Notes under the pieces: generated by a model | Told to the model about the DNA's origin: nothing | The model's input: the letters and a program-made list of their open reading frames with translations, nothing else | The model's database searches: none | Source: Coriaria nepalensis | Taxonomy: Eukaryota > Streptophyta > Magnoliopsida > Cucurbitales > Coriariaceae | Length of the DNA: 64,000 bases | Reading direction: 5' to 3' | Assembly: GCA_027186245.1 (NCBI GenBank) | Contig: CP114482.1 | Location: 31,081,209-31,145,208 of the forward strand | Part shown: positions 1 through 11,154 of the stretch, in pieces | Position numbering within the stretch: position 1 is the stretch's first letter | Layout: each line of letters opens with the position of its first letter | Program-made: the position numbers and the translations under genes

Positions 1-641
1 CCGTTTTTTACTTCACTAAGTCACTAAGTTCCCCCACAATAATGTACAGTATCCTGATGTTGACTTTCGATCATCTCTAGATCCTGCCCAGTCTGCATCA
101 ATTGCCTTCACTCTTCGGTCATCTATTTTTGAGAAAAACAACCCCTTTCTAGGTGTTTGTTTCAAGTACCTTAGTATTCTATATACTGCATTGAGATGAC
201 CCTGACATGGTCATGCATGTACTGACTTACTAAGCTTACCGGAAAGGCAATGTCTGGTCTTGTATGTGAAAGGTAGATGAGCTTTCCTACAAGATGATAA
301 GTTTCCTTGTCGATTGGTTTCCCTTCAATCATCTTTGCTTTATTTCTAAGTTCAATTGGAGTGTTACTTGGATTGCATCTTAACATCCGAGTTTCTTCCA
401 AGAGATCTAGAATGTATTTCCTTTGAGAGACAAAAATACCCTTTTTATTTCTTGGAAATTCCATCCCGAGAAAGTATCTCAACGTTCCAAGATCTTTCTC
501 TTCAAATTCCTTGGCCATCAACAACTTTATTCGCTTCATTTCCTCAACATCATTTCCAGTGACAATGATATCATCAACATACACAATCAGAATGGTTATC
601 TTCCCTTTTTCAGAATGTTTGACAATCAAAATGGTTATCTG
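1..641 (-). pseudogene. Copia reverse transcriptase-RNase H fragment
   Basis: Minus-strand open frame at 171-629 carries the RT palm with YVDDI, then YFLGMEF, FVSQRKY and SHTRPDIAF, the usual order of a Ty1/Copia RT. Toward position 1 the minus strand continues with DADWAGS and KSTSGYC, the start of the Copia RNase H domain, in another frame. It resembles the Copia at 63000-63640 on the opposite strand and is probably the same family. The 5' side of RT is missing: at about 641 the frame meets a primer-binding site and LTR end, so gag, protease, integrase and half of RT were deleted. The 3' part runs off the window. Non-functional. Confidence 0.85.
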
Positions 642-780
642 ATACCATGAAAACTTTTCTAATGATTTTTCATAATAGAATAGAGTTACCCAGGTTCCTC
701 TTATAGAGGTGAATACATAAAAATAGGAAACTAACCTAAAATTAGCTATCTAGCTGTACTAGTTAATTCCTAATTTACAC
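642..780 (-). repeat. Copia 5' LTR 3'-end remnant with PBS
   Basis: On the minus strand a TATA-like AT-rich stretch is followed by a CCTCTATAAGAGG palindrome, then TTTTCA and immediately TGGTATCAGA, the start of the plant initiator-Met tRNA primer-binding site (PBS at about 642-651). This is the layout of the end of a Copia 5' LTR. The next sequence downstream on that strand is the truncated RT at 629 and below, so an internal deletion joined leader to RT. The outer limit near 780 is approximate. Confidence 0.6.
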
Positions 781-1490
781 CATTGAATTATTCTCATTTA
801 CAGCTAACAATCTTCTATAATTACAAATATTTCTTTCCTCTTCTACAAAATCATTAGCAAATTTTTTCTTCAGCCTGGCTAGCTCAGCTGTATCTTTACC
901 TATTAAGATAATATCATCTACATCTATACATTTAGAGTAGCAATTTCTCCATCTATTGAATGTCTGTAGAACAAAGTATGATTTGCTTGACTTTTGATAC
1001 CGTTCGAAAGCATTTAAACTATGCTTAAGAAGATTGCTTGAGGCCATATAATGACTTCTTCAATCTCCAAACTCTACTAGTATCAAGGTTTCCTTCGAAT
1101 CAAAGTGGTAGGTTCATAAACACTTCTTCCTCTAGACCTCCATTTAAGAATGCATTTTTTTTTCACATCTAACTAGTGTAAGGGTCATTTAGAATTCACA
1201 ACCAAGGATAATAGGACCCCTATCAAGTTTATTTTTGCTATTGGAGTAAAGGTTTCCTTGTATTCTATCTCGGATGTCTCGTTGAAATCCCATTTACACC
1301 CAATTGCCATAACCTTACCTTGTATCTTTCTATGCTACCATCCTCCTTACATATCCTTTTCTTTCTATGCTACCTTGCCATAACCCATTTACATCGTAAT
1401 GTTTTCTTGTCCCTCGGCAAATCAACTAGCTCCCAAGTACTACTCCCTTACTTTTCTTTTAAAAAAGTTCCCAAACTTCATTAAAGTACT
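775..1490 (-). pseudogene. Copia RT, degenerate
   Basis: The frame at 775-1047 shows IDVDDIILIGKD, a damaged YVDD palm. Upstream on the minus strand (1070-1440) other frames give AFLNGGLEEEVFM, ETFTPIAKIN, SIERYK and TWELVDLPRDKKT, the N-terminal RT motifs in the right order. Several frame changes make it non-coding today. Tyr of YVDD is replaced by Asp here. Confidence 0.75.
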
Positions 1491-2349
1491 ACTCCCTTGA
1501 TTTTCAATCATGCTATAAAAATCTTCAAACAATTTTTCCACAGATTTTCACGCAACAAATATCTATGTTGCATTGTTTGTGATGTTTCCCCCCTTAAAAA
1601 AGTGGAGAAACACTTAGGTTGTTTGTAACAAATATCTGGTTGTTTGTAACATTTGACTCGATAGGTAAGGAAGGAGCAGGTAAAGGATTTAGTGGAGAAA
1701 CACTAAGTACTGGCAAAGATAAAGCATTTGAAGTTTTGCAAAAATAATCTTCTACCCCACAATCATTCTCACTTGAAGAGAATTTTTAAAGATTGTTCCA
1801 TCCATGCTCACAAGGATTTTTTTTTTTTTTTGAAATAGGATTTTAGCATTTATACCCTTTTTGATTTGGATAATCGCCCACAAAAATATACTTTTCAGCA
1901 CTAGGATTAATTTTGATTGATTATATTTGTGTATGTGAACAAGAGCTATGTAAGTAAAAAATGTTGGAGATAAAGAGTTGAAGATCCGAATGTGAGGATA
2001 TGTTTCTAATAGTTTTTTATTTTTTACTTTTATTTATTTATTTATATTATTATTTTTTACAGGAGTTTGATATTCTAATACCTTAGTGTGTACTCTGTTT
2101 ATAAAGTATGTTGCCGTATAGACTGATTTCCCCCATAGATACTTATGGACCCCCATAATAAACATGATTGATCTATTAACTTCAAGTAGGTGTATGTTTT
2201 TCTTTCGGCTATCCCATTTTGTTGAGGGATATCAATCAGGTTGATTGATGAAGCATGCCTTTTTCTATCAAGAATTCATTAAGGATTGAATTAGTTTCCC
2301 ATTAAGATTTATGAAGTATTCTTTCCCATTATTAGTCCTAAGAATTTGG

Positions 2350-2749
2350 ATTCAAGTTTGGAATTAGTTTTCAATCATAGAATAGAATTCTTTGAATTTT
2401 TTAGCAGCCTCGGCCTTTTCTTTTACCAGAACCACCCAACAAATCTATAGTATATATTAGGCCATTTAATTAGTTACTATAATTAGTTATTTACTTATTT
2501 ATTTCCTAGTATATCATTTTTGTATATTGAGTAGATATTTCCTTATATGTTAGGGTTTCCCTCCTATAAAGTGTAATGCTTTGATACTTGACATGAATGA
2601 GGTTTATAAGAAACTTTATGATGCTTTGACACTTGACAAAGTTCATATTGAATAGACACTAAATTTAAGTTAATGTCTTTAAAGAAAGATGGAAACAAAT
2701 GCTTAAGATAAGGAAAATTAGGATGGCCTAACCTATAGTGCCATAACAT
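2350..2749 (-). pseudogene. Copia GAG-pre-integrase and integrase pieces
   Basis: The minus-strand frame at 2564-2749 reads LWHYRLGHPNFPYLKHLFPS with the His/Cys residues of the GAG-pre-integrase/zinc-binding region, though the second Cys pair is partly lost (YELCQ). Continuing downward, 2400-2440 aligns with the integrase segment around AEAAKKFK of the copy at 61500-61570. The integrase N-terminal core between them is replaced by an AT-rich insertion. Non-functional. Confidence 0.75.
2440..2570. repeat. AT-rich LTR-like insertion
   Basis: This stretch interrupts integrase homology: both sides align with the copy at 61250-61570 but the middle does not. It contains GGGTTTCCCTCCTATAAA and AT-rich sequence resembling, in opposite orientation, the LTR remnant at 5352-5520. 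I read it as a short LTR fragment. Exact ends and target duplications were not resolved. Confidence 0.35.
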
Positions 2750-2999
2750 TGTTTTATTTTTTATCTAGAACAAAAAGACTACTACTGGCAGTGTGAGTTT
2801 GTCCACACTTGAAAGTCGAATCATCATTATAATAAGAGTCCATCAACCATCCTAGCACTGACTACCAAAAGTTGGTCTTTGGTGATTTTACTAATAGATT
2901 TCAACATGAGATCCTTTGAGACAGTGATTGAAACTTTTTCTGCAATTGGAGAGAAGCTCCCATCTATATTATACATATTTTAAGGTTAGTAGGACAAGG

Positions 3000-3140
3000 A
3001 GTATACAAGGGGAAAACATGAGATGAATTCGTCATGTGGTCACAAGCACCAGAATCAATAACCCATGGTGCTGGATTAGATAAACTAGTTTAAGGCCATT
3101 AGGAAGCTACCTCTTTTAGCAAGAAAACCTGAGGTAGGGG
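3000..3140 (-). pseudogene. Copia protease fragment
   Basis: The minus strand encodes PWVIDSGA followed by DE/DHMT-like sequence, the active-site region of Copia aspartic protease, aligning with WIIDSGASDHM at 60840-60875 of the other copy. The upstream side is cut at 3140 by the inverted-repeat element. Frame is not maintained beyond the active site. Confidence 0.7.
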
Positions 3141-3482
3141 GAGTAAATATTCCATGCACTTTATGGTCAAGATATTGCCACATAGAAAAAGAAGTAATCT
3201 ACAGTTCCAAACTGTGCAACTTATGTAAAACGCCACTTCCACTTCAACAATACAATTTTTATTACATTTCTATCACTTCATGTCTATTTTTTAAAATTTT
3301 TTCCCAACTCTATTACTCTCCCTTTTACCCAACCACCGCCATCTCAACCACCTTTCTGCCGCCATCACCTTCTCCTACGGCGGGGTAGCCACTGTTGAGC
3401 TCCAACTTCTCTCTCTAGAATGGCCTAATCTGGGTTCGAACCTAGAGATCGAAAGATCTTGGTTCACACAAATCCTTCAAAC
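3141..3482 (+). repeat. Left terminal inverted repeat
   Basis: Aligns with the reverse complement of 3890-4201 over its full length at moderate identity. It has an extra block of about 44 bp near 3389-3432 that the right arm lacks. Confidence 0.75.
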
Positions 3483-3889
3483 GAAATCTACGTTCGAAAT
3501 CCAGATCTACATCGGTAGATCCTTTGAAACTAGTTCAGTAATAGGCAGAGCCTCAACTATAGACATCCAATCAGGAAGCTGAAATGCAATTCTAAGCATG
3601 CATGAAGAAGACACTTGAAAAACTACAGAAGTAGCTGCCTGCTTGACCAACTTCAATAATTGATCTACAATAAGGAAAATTATTGCCTGGAGCAAAATCA
3701 TAAAATAGAGAACTAAGTAAAAACAGGCATTGAATTTATTTCTTGCCGAGCAAAGGTGGAATACATACTTCAGGTAGTTTCTTGCCTAACATACTTGTAA
3801 CTTTTCCTTCCTGTTGACCTCAAAATAAGAAAGATAAGCAAAGGTTAGCATCAAAATGAGCATTGAAATAAGTTTAAATAGTCTTAACC
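3483..3889 (-). other. Unique core of the TIR element, possible captured gene piece
   Basis: About 400 bp with no counterpart elsewhere in the window. The minus strand has a splice-acceptor-like TTTTGCTCCAG and a 64-residue open frame (3507-3701) that I do not recognise. Such cores in Mutator-like elements are often copied host exons, but nothing in the residues identifies a parent gene, so capture is only an inference. Confidence 0.4.
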
Positions 3890-4201
3890 CAAATTTGGAA
3901 GGATCAAAGAACCCATTTCTTCAATCTCTAGGTTCAAACCCACCGAAGGAGAAGGTGATGGCGATAGAAAGGTGCTTAAGATGGCAGTGGTTAGGTAAAA
4001 GGGATAGTTATGGAGTTTGGGGAAAATTGAAAAAAGTACAAATGAAGGGACATAAATTTAATGAAAATTATCTTTTTGATGTAGCATCTTACATAAAATG
4101 CACAAAATGGAATCGTAGGATTGCTTATTTTCCTGTGGCAATATCTTGACCACAAACTGCATGGAAGAGTACCCAACCACTATTGCATGGAATATTTACT
4201 C
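3890..4201 (-). repeat. Right terminal inverted repeat
   Basis: Reverse complement matches the left arm from the GAGTAAAT terminus inward. It has a 26-bp internal duplication near the end, where TTCCATGCA occurs twice, which the left arm lacks. Confidence 0.75.
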
Positions 4202-4660
4202 TAGTAGTAGCAGTAGGAATCCGACTAATTATTTTGTATATTTGATCAAGTTGTTTTTGTCGAGGAGAGGAGGCTGTCTTGGATTCAACAATAGCATGCA
4301 TTCCATGACTATTCTTGTCTCCAATCTAGGTGCTCTTCCAATTTGTTGATATTTCATGAATTTTCCAACAGGTTGCCTGAGTGTCTAGGTTTATTATATA
4401 AATCACAACGAACCTTGGCCTTCTCATCGGACCATGATGGTTGGGTATTGGAGGAATTGGATGTTGCAGGTGTTGTCCCCATGGTTTCTGTTGATGCCGT
4501 TGTGTTAAGAGCAGAAGTTTCCATAGAGCATTTTTTCCCATCACAATTCTATTGCTCTCTTCTCTTTTAGCGTCTGATAATTCTTCCCTTATAGACGCTA
4601 ATGGTTCTTTTTGATCTCTTGCTTCATCTAAATCTGTGTTGTGACTAGCCAAGAACTAAA
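4202..4660 (-). pseudogene. Copia gag fragment with Cys knuckle
   Basis: The minus-strand frame 4326-4652 contains LDEARDQ, KEPLASIREE and IVMGK, matching gag of the copy at 60300-60420, and ends with TCWKIH from the nucleocapsid zinc knuckle. Sequence from 4202 to 4330 on the same strand continues to the gag-protease linker. The first Cys residues of the knuckle are altered. Non-functional. Confidence 0.75.
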
Positions 4661-5345
4661 AAACTCTATCTCTACTATTTCTTGAACTGTGCACTATCTT
4701 TTGCACATGCCCAGTTAAGATCATAAAGCAAATCTAGTTCTTACCATAAACCCAACATCTTATTATAATATTTTGTGACAATAATTTCCCTTTTCTTTAT
4801 CTCTCGGATCTTAGTCTTAATCTCATATACTTGGACTGAGTTTCCCTAATCTGAGAAGCTAGAGGATACTGCATCCCAAACCTTCTTTGCAATAGGAAGA
4901 TACATGTAGTTTCGACCAATCTCCTCAATCATTGAGTTTATGAGCCAAGTGATGATGGTATATTTTTTTTCTTCCTTGGTATTATAAATCGAATCCTTTA
5001 TCAGGTGTCATTTTTCCTCCTGCTATGTAATCTATTTTTCGCTTCCTCGGAGAAACAACTTCATTGATTGATACCATCTTATGAAGTTTTGACCATTGAA
5101 AAGGTGAGTAGTGATTGGAATGGTAGACTTCTCATTGAGTCTTAAGGGATTACATTTCTTTACGACTAATGTTATTGCAGACGTGACTTGAGGAATCATC
5201 AGCCATGTTGGAAGAGATTAGAAGAAAAAGTCATCTAAAAATCCGGTCTTTCAAACCATAAAGAAAAAATTTCCCTAGCTGATTAGGTCAGCCGCCGAGA
5301 ACCCAAGTAGAAAAGCCCTAGCAAAGGTAGGCTAGGTAGCTCTGA

Positions 5346-5530
5346 CAACATGAAAATGGTCATTATTGAATTATTTGCTTTCTCATATTACAATGCTAGG
5401 TCTATTTATACATAGAAACCCCTACCCTAATTATAGTAATTACTACTAAATATTTACAGTAACGTAATTAAGGAAACATCCTATGATTTCCTCAATTATG
5501 TTAAATAAACTTCTTTCCATATTTTCCACA
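5346..5530 (-). repeat. 5' LTR remnant of the decayed Copia
   Basis: On the minus strand this segment has TATGTATAAATAG, then ends in ATTTTCA directly before a degenerate PBS (TGTTGTCAGAGC). The same TTTTCA-PBS junction occurs at 642-656. Upstream end of the LTR is not resolved. Confidence 0.55.
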
Positions 5531-6049
5531 AAAGCAACAAAACTTCAATTTTTTTGGCCTCAAATATTAGAGAGTTGTAGTAAATATACTTGTTTATTAG
5601 AAGCTGTAGAATTTCTCAATTTGAAACGATAAGAAATTGAGAGCTCAAAATTATGCAAGACTCTAGTTTCGTTCCAAGAATCATACTAAAATGGAAAAAA
5701 TAGTAGTTTCTTAAACTTCTATTCACTATATATTTATGATTTTAAAAAAATAGGTCAGATCACTTTAACATGAAATGTAAATATAGAAAATAATAAATCA
5801 CTAAGGTAGCAATATCCAACATTTCAATCTGGGAAGTATATATCATATATCTTGAACTTGCCAATAATGTGAATAAATGTAGCAAAATCTAATCTCTCTG
5901 CTGACTGATGTTTAAACTTACAAATCGGACAACTTAATCCACTAAAAATCTTCTCCCAAATCAATCTCTATATACTTGGCTCTTTCATGCTCAAAAGGAT
6001 TGTGTGCAATGTATTAGGGCATAGCATCAGCAAGAGGAAAGCTAACTAA
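5531..6049. other. AT-rich non-coding stretch
   Basis: No open frame with recognisable similarity, no tandem repeat and no LTR terminus could be supported here. It lies between Copia remnants upstream of the first visible SCD1 exon. Confidence 0.5.
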
Positions 6050-6345
6050 GTAATAAATCTTCATAACCAAATTGGTTTTCCATGAACCCCACTTGCTTTA
6101 CATGATCATTCTTGGAGAAGAGTAAGACCTTTCTCGGGGTGGCCTCAAGATAAATAAAACTTCATTATATTTATGATATTTTCAATGGGGAGCATGCATG
6201 AATTGGCTAATTACATTGACCAAGTAGGCTATGTCCGGTTTAGTGTGGGTAAGATAGGTAAGCATCCCTGCTTGTTTTCGATACTTTGGTAGGGGACTGG
6301 CTCCCCATGCTCATCATACTTTAATTGATGTGACTGCTGGCCTAC
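6050..6345 (-). pseudogene. Short Copia RT fragment
   Basis: The minus strand gives THTKPDIAYLVN, QFMHAP and, after a frameshift, KNDHVKQVGF: the end of Copia RT and linker to RNase H. Only about 300 bp remain. It is a separate relic from the elements at 1-5345, placed about 340 bp before the first visible SCD1 exon and antisense to it. Confidence 0.7.
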
Positions 6346-6685
6346 TTCCCAGCCTAAACTTAGAAGTTAAACATTAATCATGTGGTTAAGACTTGAGAAA
6401 TATCTTTGGTAATCTGTAGTACGTACACAAGATTGGTCATAAAGTACTTTCCTGCCTTTTTATTATTCTTCTTTGTAACATTCATGATTCTCCATCCAAG
6501 ATGTGGTTTTAAGGCAAACTAGGATATTCACTTTGGTTGTTTGTGTCTCAATTCTCTTGTTTGCATTTTGATTCATATTGCTCAGTATCTTGCAAAATGT
6601 ATATATATTGTATGATTCACAACCATGTTTATATAACAATGTAGAATTTCCATGTTTATATAACTATTTTTCACCTTGAACCCAG

Positions 6686-9600
6686 GTACAAGTGAGAGTG
6701 GGAGTCCTCGTAAACAGGATTTATCTGCTGGCCAGAAGAAACTGCAAAGTAATATTCGCATACTTAGGGGTCATACAGGTGCTGTTACAGCCCTTCACTG
6801 TGTTACAAGAAGAGAGGTGTGGGACCTTGTTGGTGATCGTGAAGATGCTGGTTTCTTCATCAGTGGGAGCACAGATTGTTCGGTAAAAACATAAATATTG
6901 TATTATTTTCAAGTCTTAATGATCTTAAGAAAAATAGTAACTAGTTTTACCACGGATAATTCTAATTTTCTTATATATTACATGCAGGTGAAGATCTGGG
7001 ATCCCAGTCTTCGTGGTTCCGAACTTCGAGCTACTTTGATAGGGCATACAGGGTATTTATTATTCTCTTTTTTACTCTTGATTTTGGTTTTTTCAAGCCA
7101 GATGCCTATCCTCCTCAATGTCCTCATATACATAGTATACCCTTTGTTTACTGATTTCTTATGTCATAGTTATCTTCTTCTCCTTCTGCAGAGCTATCCG
7201 TGCAATTAGTTCTGACCGGGAAAAAGTGGTTTCTGGATCTGACGATCAATCTGTTATTGTATGGGACAAGCAAAGGAATCAGCTTCTGGAAGAGCTGAAA
7301 GGTCACGATGCTCAGGTTGCTTTATTTTTGGGCCATGATGCTCTAGTTTTCTTGAATAAGACTGGGAATACACAGGAAATACTTTAAGTAGACACTGTAT
7401 TGGAAAAAAATAAAATAAAATCTGACATGCGACAGATGTAGTAAATTAATATTGTGGAAAAAGTGGGAAAATAATAATTTTGTTGATACATTCATAGGTA
7501 ATGCTTAATAAATAATAATGGTGAATGAGATCACCCAATTGTGTGTACTCTTACACTGTCACTTCATCCTATTTTTATTGTTTATGTACTGTAACATTCT
7601 CAAGCAGAGTTTTTGATATAAAATCTTGAGATCTCTTTCTTTGTATGTTGCCTAATTAGATAAGGGTACTCTTTGATGCAGTTCCTTGAATTCAGTATAT
7701 TTTATAAGATATTATAAAGACTTGTACTGAATATATTGATGTCTGCCCTTGGACCTGAATATCTACTGCTTTTTGTAGGTCAGCTGTGTGCGTATGTTGT
7801 CAGGTGAACGTGTTCTGACAGCTGCTCATGACGGTACTGTGAAAATGTGGGATGTTAGAACTGATACTTGTGTAGCAACTGTTGGCCGCTGCTCTAGTGC
7901 AGTTCTATGCATGGAGTATGATGACTCCACTGGCATCTTGGCTGCTGCTGGTAGAGATGGGTAAGTACACTGCCCGAAATCATGTAGCAGCTTTGAGTTG
8001 TGAATTTGAATTTTATTAAAGCTCTCAACTTTAAGCTGGTAACCACTTGTGCATATTTACATTGTCAGGCTTGCAACCATCTGGGACATTCGTGCTGGTA
8101 GACAGATGCACAAGCTTTCAGGACACTCGAGATGGATTCGGTATGCTAAATTATTGTGTTTTTTTTCTAATTTAATGTTGTATCCCAAGGTTTTCACTTG
8201 GTACTTTAATTTGTATTCTCGATAGTGTCTCCATCCCTCTGAAATCATTGCAGATTTTTCTTTTCTTCATTTTCTATGAATCAATATGAAGTAAAAGACA
8301 CAAATTACTCATGTGACTAGCCTATAGCGGACTTGCTATATTGAAAACAGGAACAAAAGTTGGAATTATGTTAACATGCTGGGGATGTGATTGAAAATAT
8401 TCAATAGTTTTAAACTAGAAATGCCCCTTGAACCATGCAAGAAAGGATCATAAGCTCCGGTAGGTTTTCATAGATCAAAATGAATCTGTCCGTTTTATAA
8501 TTCATTTTATTACTGCCAAAATTTGGAATTGTATATAACGTACGATGGTACCTCGCAAACAACTCATCTCATTTATTGGCAATAGCTTATAGCATAAGAA
8601 AATATCTAGCCATGCTTCAAAAGGTAAGTATCCTTTCATAAGGTGCCATTGGAGAATTTCAATTTCGGTAGATTGGCTAGTCAAGGAGGACAAACTGAGT
8701 AGCCAGTTTTCTACGTATTACTCAGTCATCTTCAGAGTACTCGAATTAGGATATATAGAATCATATGGATAAAAGCAGTGTTGTCTAAGGCGAGCCAGGT
8801 GCCCACCTAGACGCTTAAGGTAGGCGAGGCGACCTTGCAGCACTTTGACCAAGTCTGCGGTGGGCAACCTGTCTCAGGTGTCGCCTGGGCAAGCCCCTGT
8901 GCTCAAGCGAGGATTGTCCTAGTTGCCTGTGCTTTGATGACCATTTATTATACAAGGTCATCTTACAATTCAGGAAAGAAACTACTGACAGACAACAGGC
9001 TTGTTGGGAAAGAACACAAATGCAAAACCCAATTAGGTGATATATGTTAACAATGAACTTATGATACTAATAATAAGTCTCATTTTCCACTTTAATCATC
9101 TCTAACCGCAAAGAAGAGCATTAGAATCAAGGCTATAAAAAAAACCTCCATAAGGTTTGTCGCTCCAGATCTATGTGCTTGCACCATTATTAAATGAGTT
9201 AACCCCCCCCCCCCCCTCTCTCTCTCTCTCATCATTTTGGGATTTTCTTTTTACCAAACTTTCCCTAATACTGTGAAAACTTCTTAGGTCTACACTGGTA
9301 GTGAGACAGGATCTTGGAAAAGTGAGATCCCATCAGAAATATTTCAGTATGTAGAGTCTCCTTAAATCAATGGTGCTAATTAGGAATGATAATTTCCTAA
9401 ATACAACACCCATTATTTCTGGAATGAATTTAATTCCATAAATCATACAATTAACTCAATCACAGATATCTTTGGATCCCATGTATAGGAAATAATTAAT
9501 AAGTTAACATGCAAACCAAAATAGTTAAGGTTATATCCAAATATTAACTCTCGGTAACAGTTTTTCTTGTGTTCAGTCTAATGGAGGAACTTATTGATGT

Positions 9601-11154
9601 ACCCTACTGCAGGTCAATTAGAATGGTTGGAGACACCTTGCTTACTGGTAGTGATGATTGGACTGCCCGAATGTGGTCTGTTTCCAGAGGAACATGTGAA
9701 GCTGTTCTAGCATGCCATGCTGGTCCAATTTTGTCAGTAGAATATTCCTCTCTCGAAAAAGGAGTCATAACTGGTTTGTTACTTTTCTCTGTTATTCTTA
9801 ACTATTTAGTTTTTCAGTTCAGTAACAGTACTTATTGTTGAAGTTGGGGGAAAACAAATATTCTTGTTTTTCAGGTTCAACTGATGGGCTGCTCCGGTTT
9901 TGGGAAAATGAGGATGGTGAGGAAATATTGACTTCAGCTCTGTAACATTTTAATATTTTAAGTTCCTTTGAGTGTCGAGGATTCTAGCTAAAGACTGACT
10001 GTTTCTCCTTCCAAAATTTTCCATTTTCTGTTGCACAGTAATCAGTCTTTATATCATTTCCATCCTTAGTATTAATTATAATGTACCATCATAGGAGTTG
10101 TTTTAGTGCATCATTTTGAACAGCATATCAAGATATATTGGGTCATGTGTGCAGGGGGCATAAGATGCGTAAAAAATGTTACCACTCATAATGCTGCTAT
10201 ATTGTCGATCAATGCTGGGGAACACTGGTTAGGAGTTGGCGCAGCAGATAATTCTATGTCTCTCTTTCATCGGCCTCAAGAGAGACTTGGTGGCTTCTCT
10301 AACACAGCTCCTCAGAAGACCGGGTGGCAACTATACAGGACACCACAAAAAACAGTTGCTATGGTATCCAATTCTTTCTTGTTTGCTGCTATGATTCTTC
10401 TGGTTTCACATATTCCCATTTCAGCTTAGATGCTACACATGGGACTCGTAATGTTTCTTCTGAAGCAGTGTTAAACCTCAATACTTATTTTTTTTATTAG
10501 TGACATGCTCATGGATATTCAAATTAAATCTCAAATTCTTTTTGCTCTCTTTATTCTAACTGCCTTTATGAGAAACAAATATAGGAGTTTTCCTGAATAT
10601 ATAGGACAGTATTTGTGGGAAATGATGACTGGAGAGCAATTCCATGTTTCAGTGAACTTATTTACTTTTAGCCTTTTGAGTACCACCAGTCTATTTTGAT
10701 GCACACGTTAATTTGACTATATCGCTTTCTTTATAAATTTGCCTCCAATGATTTGTTGTCTTTTTCTCTGAATTTCTGTTGGATCCTTTAATGCATTATA
10801 GGGGATTTAACCAACGCATTACTATTTTCAAACTAGCTGAGTAACTATGCTTTTAATTAGTGGAAATATGTAGGTTCACCTCATCTTTCCTTTGCAATTC
10901 CATAAGCAATTTTCCACTGTACCGGCTCATTACTCATCCTTGTGGGCCACATAATTATAGTCTTGATAAATTTCTTACACGACTCTTATCTTTATTGTGA
11001 GTGAAGGATATTACATAGCCACCCCAGTTTCTTACTTTGTCTTGTTTTGTGTTATCAGGTAAGATGTGTGGCTTCAGACCTCGAAAGGAAAAGGATATGC
11101 AGCGGTGGGCGTAATGGGCTTCTTAGGCTATGGGAAGCCACAATAAACATCTAA
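6686..11154 (+). CDS. SCD1: SCD1-like DENN/WD40 protein, C-terminal WD40 exons
   Basis: Nine exons with GT/AG borders give one uninterrupted frame of about 382 residues: 6686-6882, 6988-7052, 7192-7315, 7779-7960, 8069-8140, 9613-9773, 9875-9916, 10155-10363, 11059-11154 (stop TAA 11152-11154). The product has about eight WD40 blades (VKIWDPSLRGS, VIVWDK, VKMWDVRTD, IWDIRAG, ARMWSVSRG, LRFWEN, SLFHRP, LRLWEATINI). Motifs such as REVWDLVGDREDAG and SGGRNGLLRLWE identify plant SCD1, a DENN-WD40 protein of the clathrin-linked trafficking and cytokinesis machinery; the Arabidopsis protein is roughly 1190 residues. The N-terminal DENN part is not in the window: the first visible exon begins in codon phase 1 after an acceptor at 6684-6685, so earlier exons must lie left of position 1 or be lost. 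Intact splice phases argue that the gene is functional. Confidence 0.92.
8785..8945. repeat. GC-rich interspersed repeat in SCD1 intron
   Basis: In the 1.47 kb intron between the fifth and sixth visible exons lies a GC-rich block built from AGGCGAGCC, CCCACCTAGACGC and AGGCGAGGCGACC motifs, sharply different from its AT-rich surroundings. Similar GC-rich interspersed sequences occur in many plant introns, but I cannot assign a named family. Confidence 0.45.
9203..9230. repeat. (C)n(CT)n microsatellite
   Basis: Fourteen C residues are followed by about seven CT units, inside the same SCD1 intron about 380 bp before the next exon. Confidence 0.95.

Larger units (their letters stand above)
3141..4201. 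mobile_element. Non-autonomous TIR DNA transposon, Mutator-like
   Basis: The ends are long imperfect inverted repeats starting GAGTAAATATTCCATGCA at both termini: 3141-3482 on the left and 3890-4201 on the right, about 310-340 bp each. Shared blocks include TGGTCAAGATATTGCCACA, CCCTTTTACC and CGCCATCACCTTCTCC. It sits inside Copia sequence: flanks on both sides align with the continuous stretch at 60735-60800 of the intact copy. Long TIRs, a terminal G and a unique core are typical of Mutator-like elements; a clean 9-bp target duplication is not visible, so the superfamily is inferred. No transposase is present. Confidence 0.75.
775..5345 (-). mobile_element. Decayed Copia element, antisense to SCD1
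   Basis: Reading the minus strand from 5345 down, one finds a degenerate PBS (5337-5351), gag with a Cys knuckle, protease (VIDSGA), GAG-pre-integrase, integrase pieces and RT, the Ty1/Copia order. Its GAG-pre-integrase frame is nearly the same as that at 61248-61430 on the plus strand, so this is the same family as the element at the right edge, in inverted orientation. It is broken by a TIR DNA element (3141-4201) and an LTR-like insertion (about 2440-2570), and by many frameshifts. It lies in what is probably an intron of SCD1. Confidence 0.8.

Noticed and set aside
3141..4201. Clear 9-bp target duplication for the TIR element
   Set aside because: Flanks (AGGTAGGGG and TAGTAGTAG) agree at only about five of nine positions, so no duplication is claimed.
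8835..9050. Plus-strand frame in the SCD1 intron
   Set aside because: Product of the GC-rich repeat; no homology.
9569..9841. Separate small WD40 gene
   Set aside because: It is an SCD1 exon (9613-9773) read through its flanking introns; splice phases join it to the neighbours.
10505..10699. Plus-strand frame between the last SCD1 exons
   Set aside because: Lies within an intron and has no similarity; acceptor and donor of the true exons exclude it.
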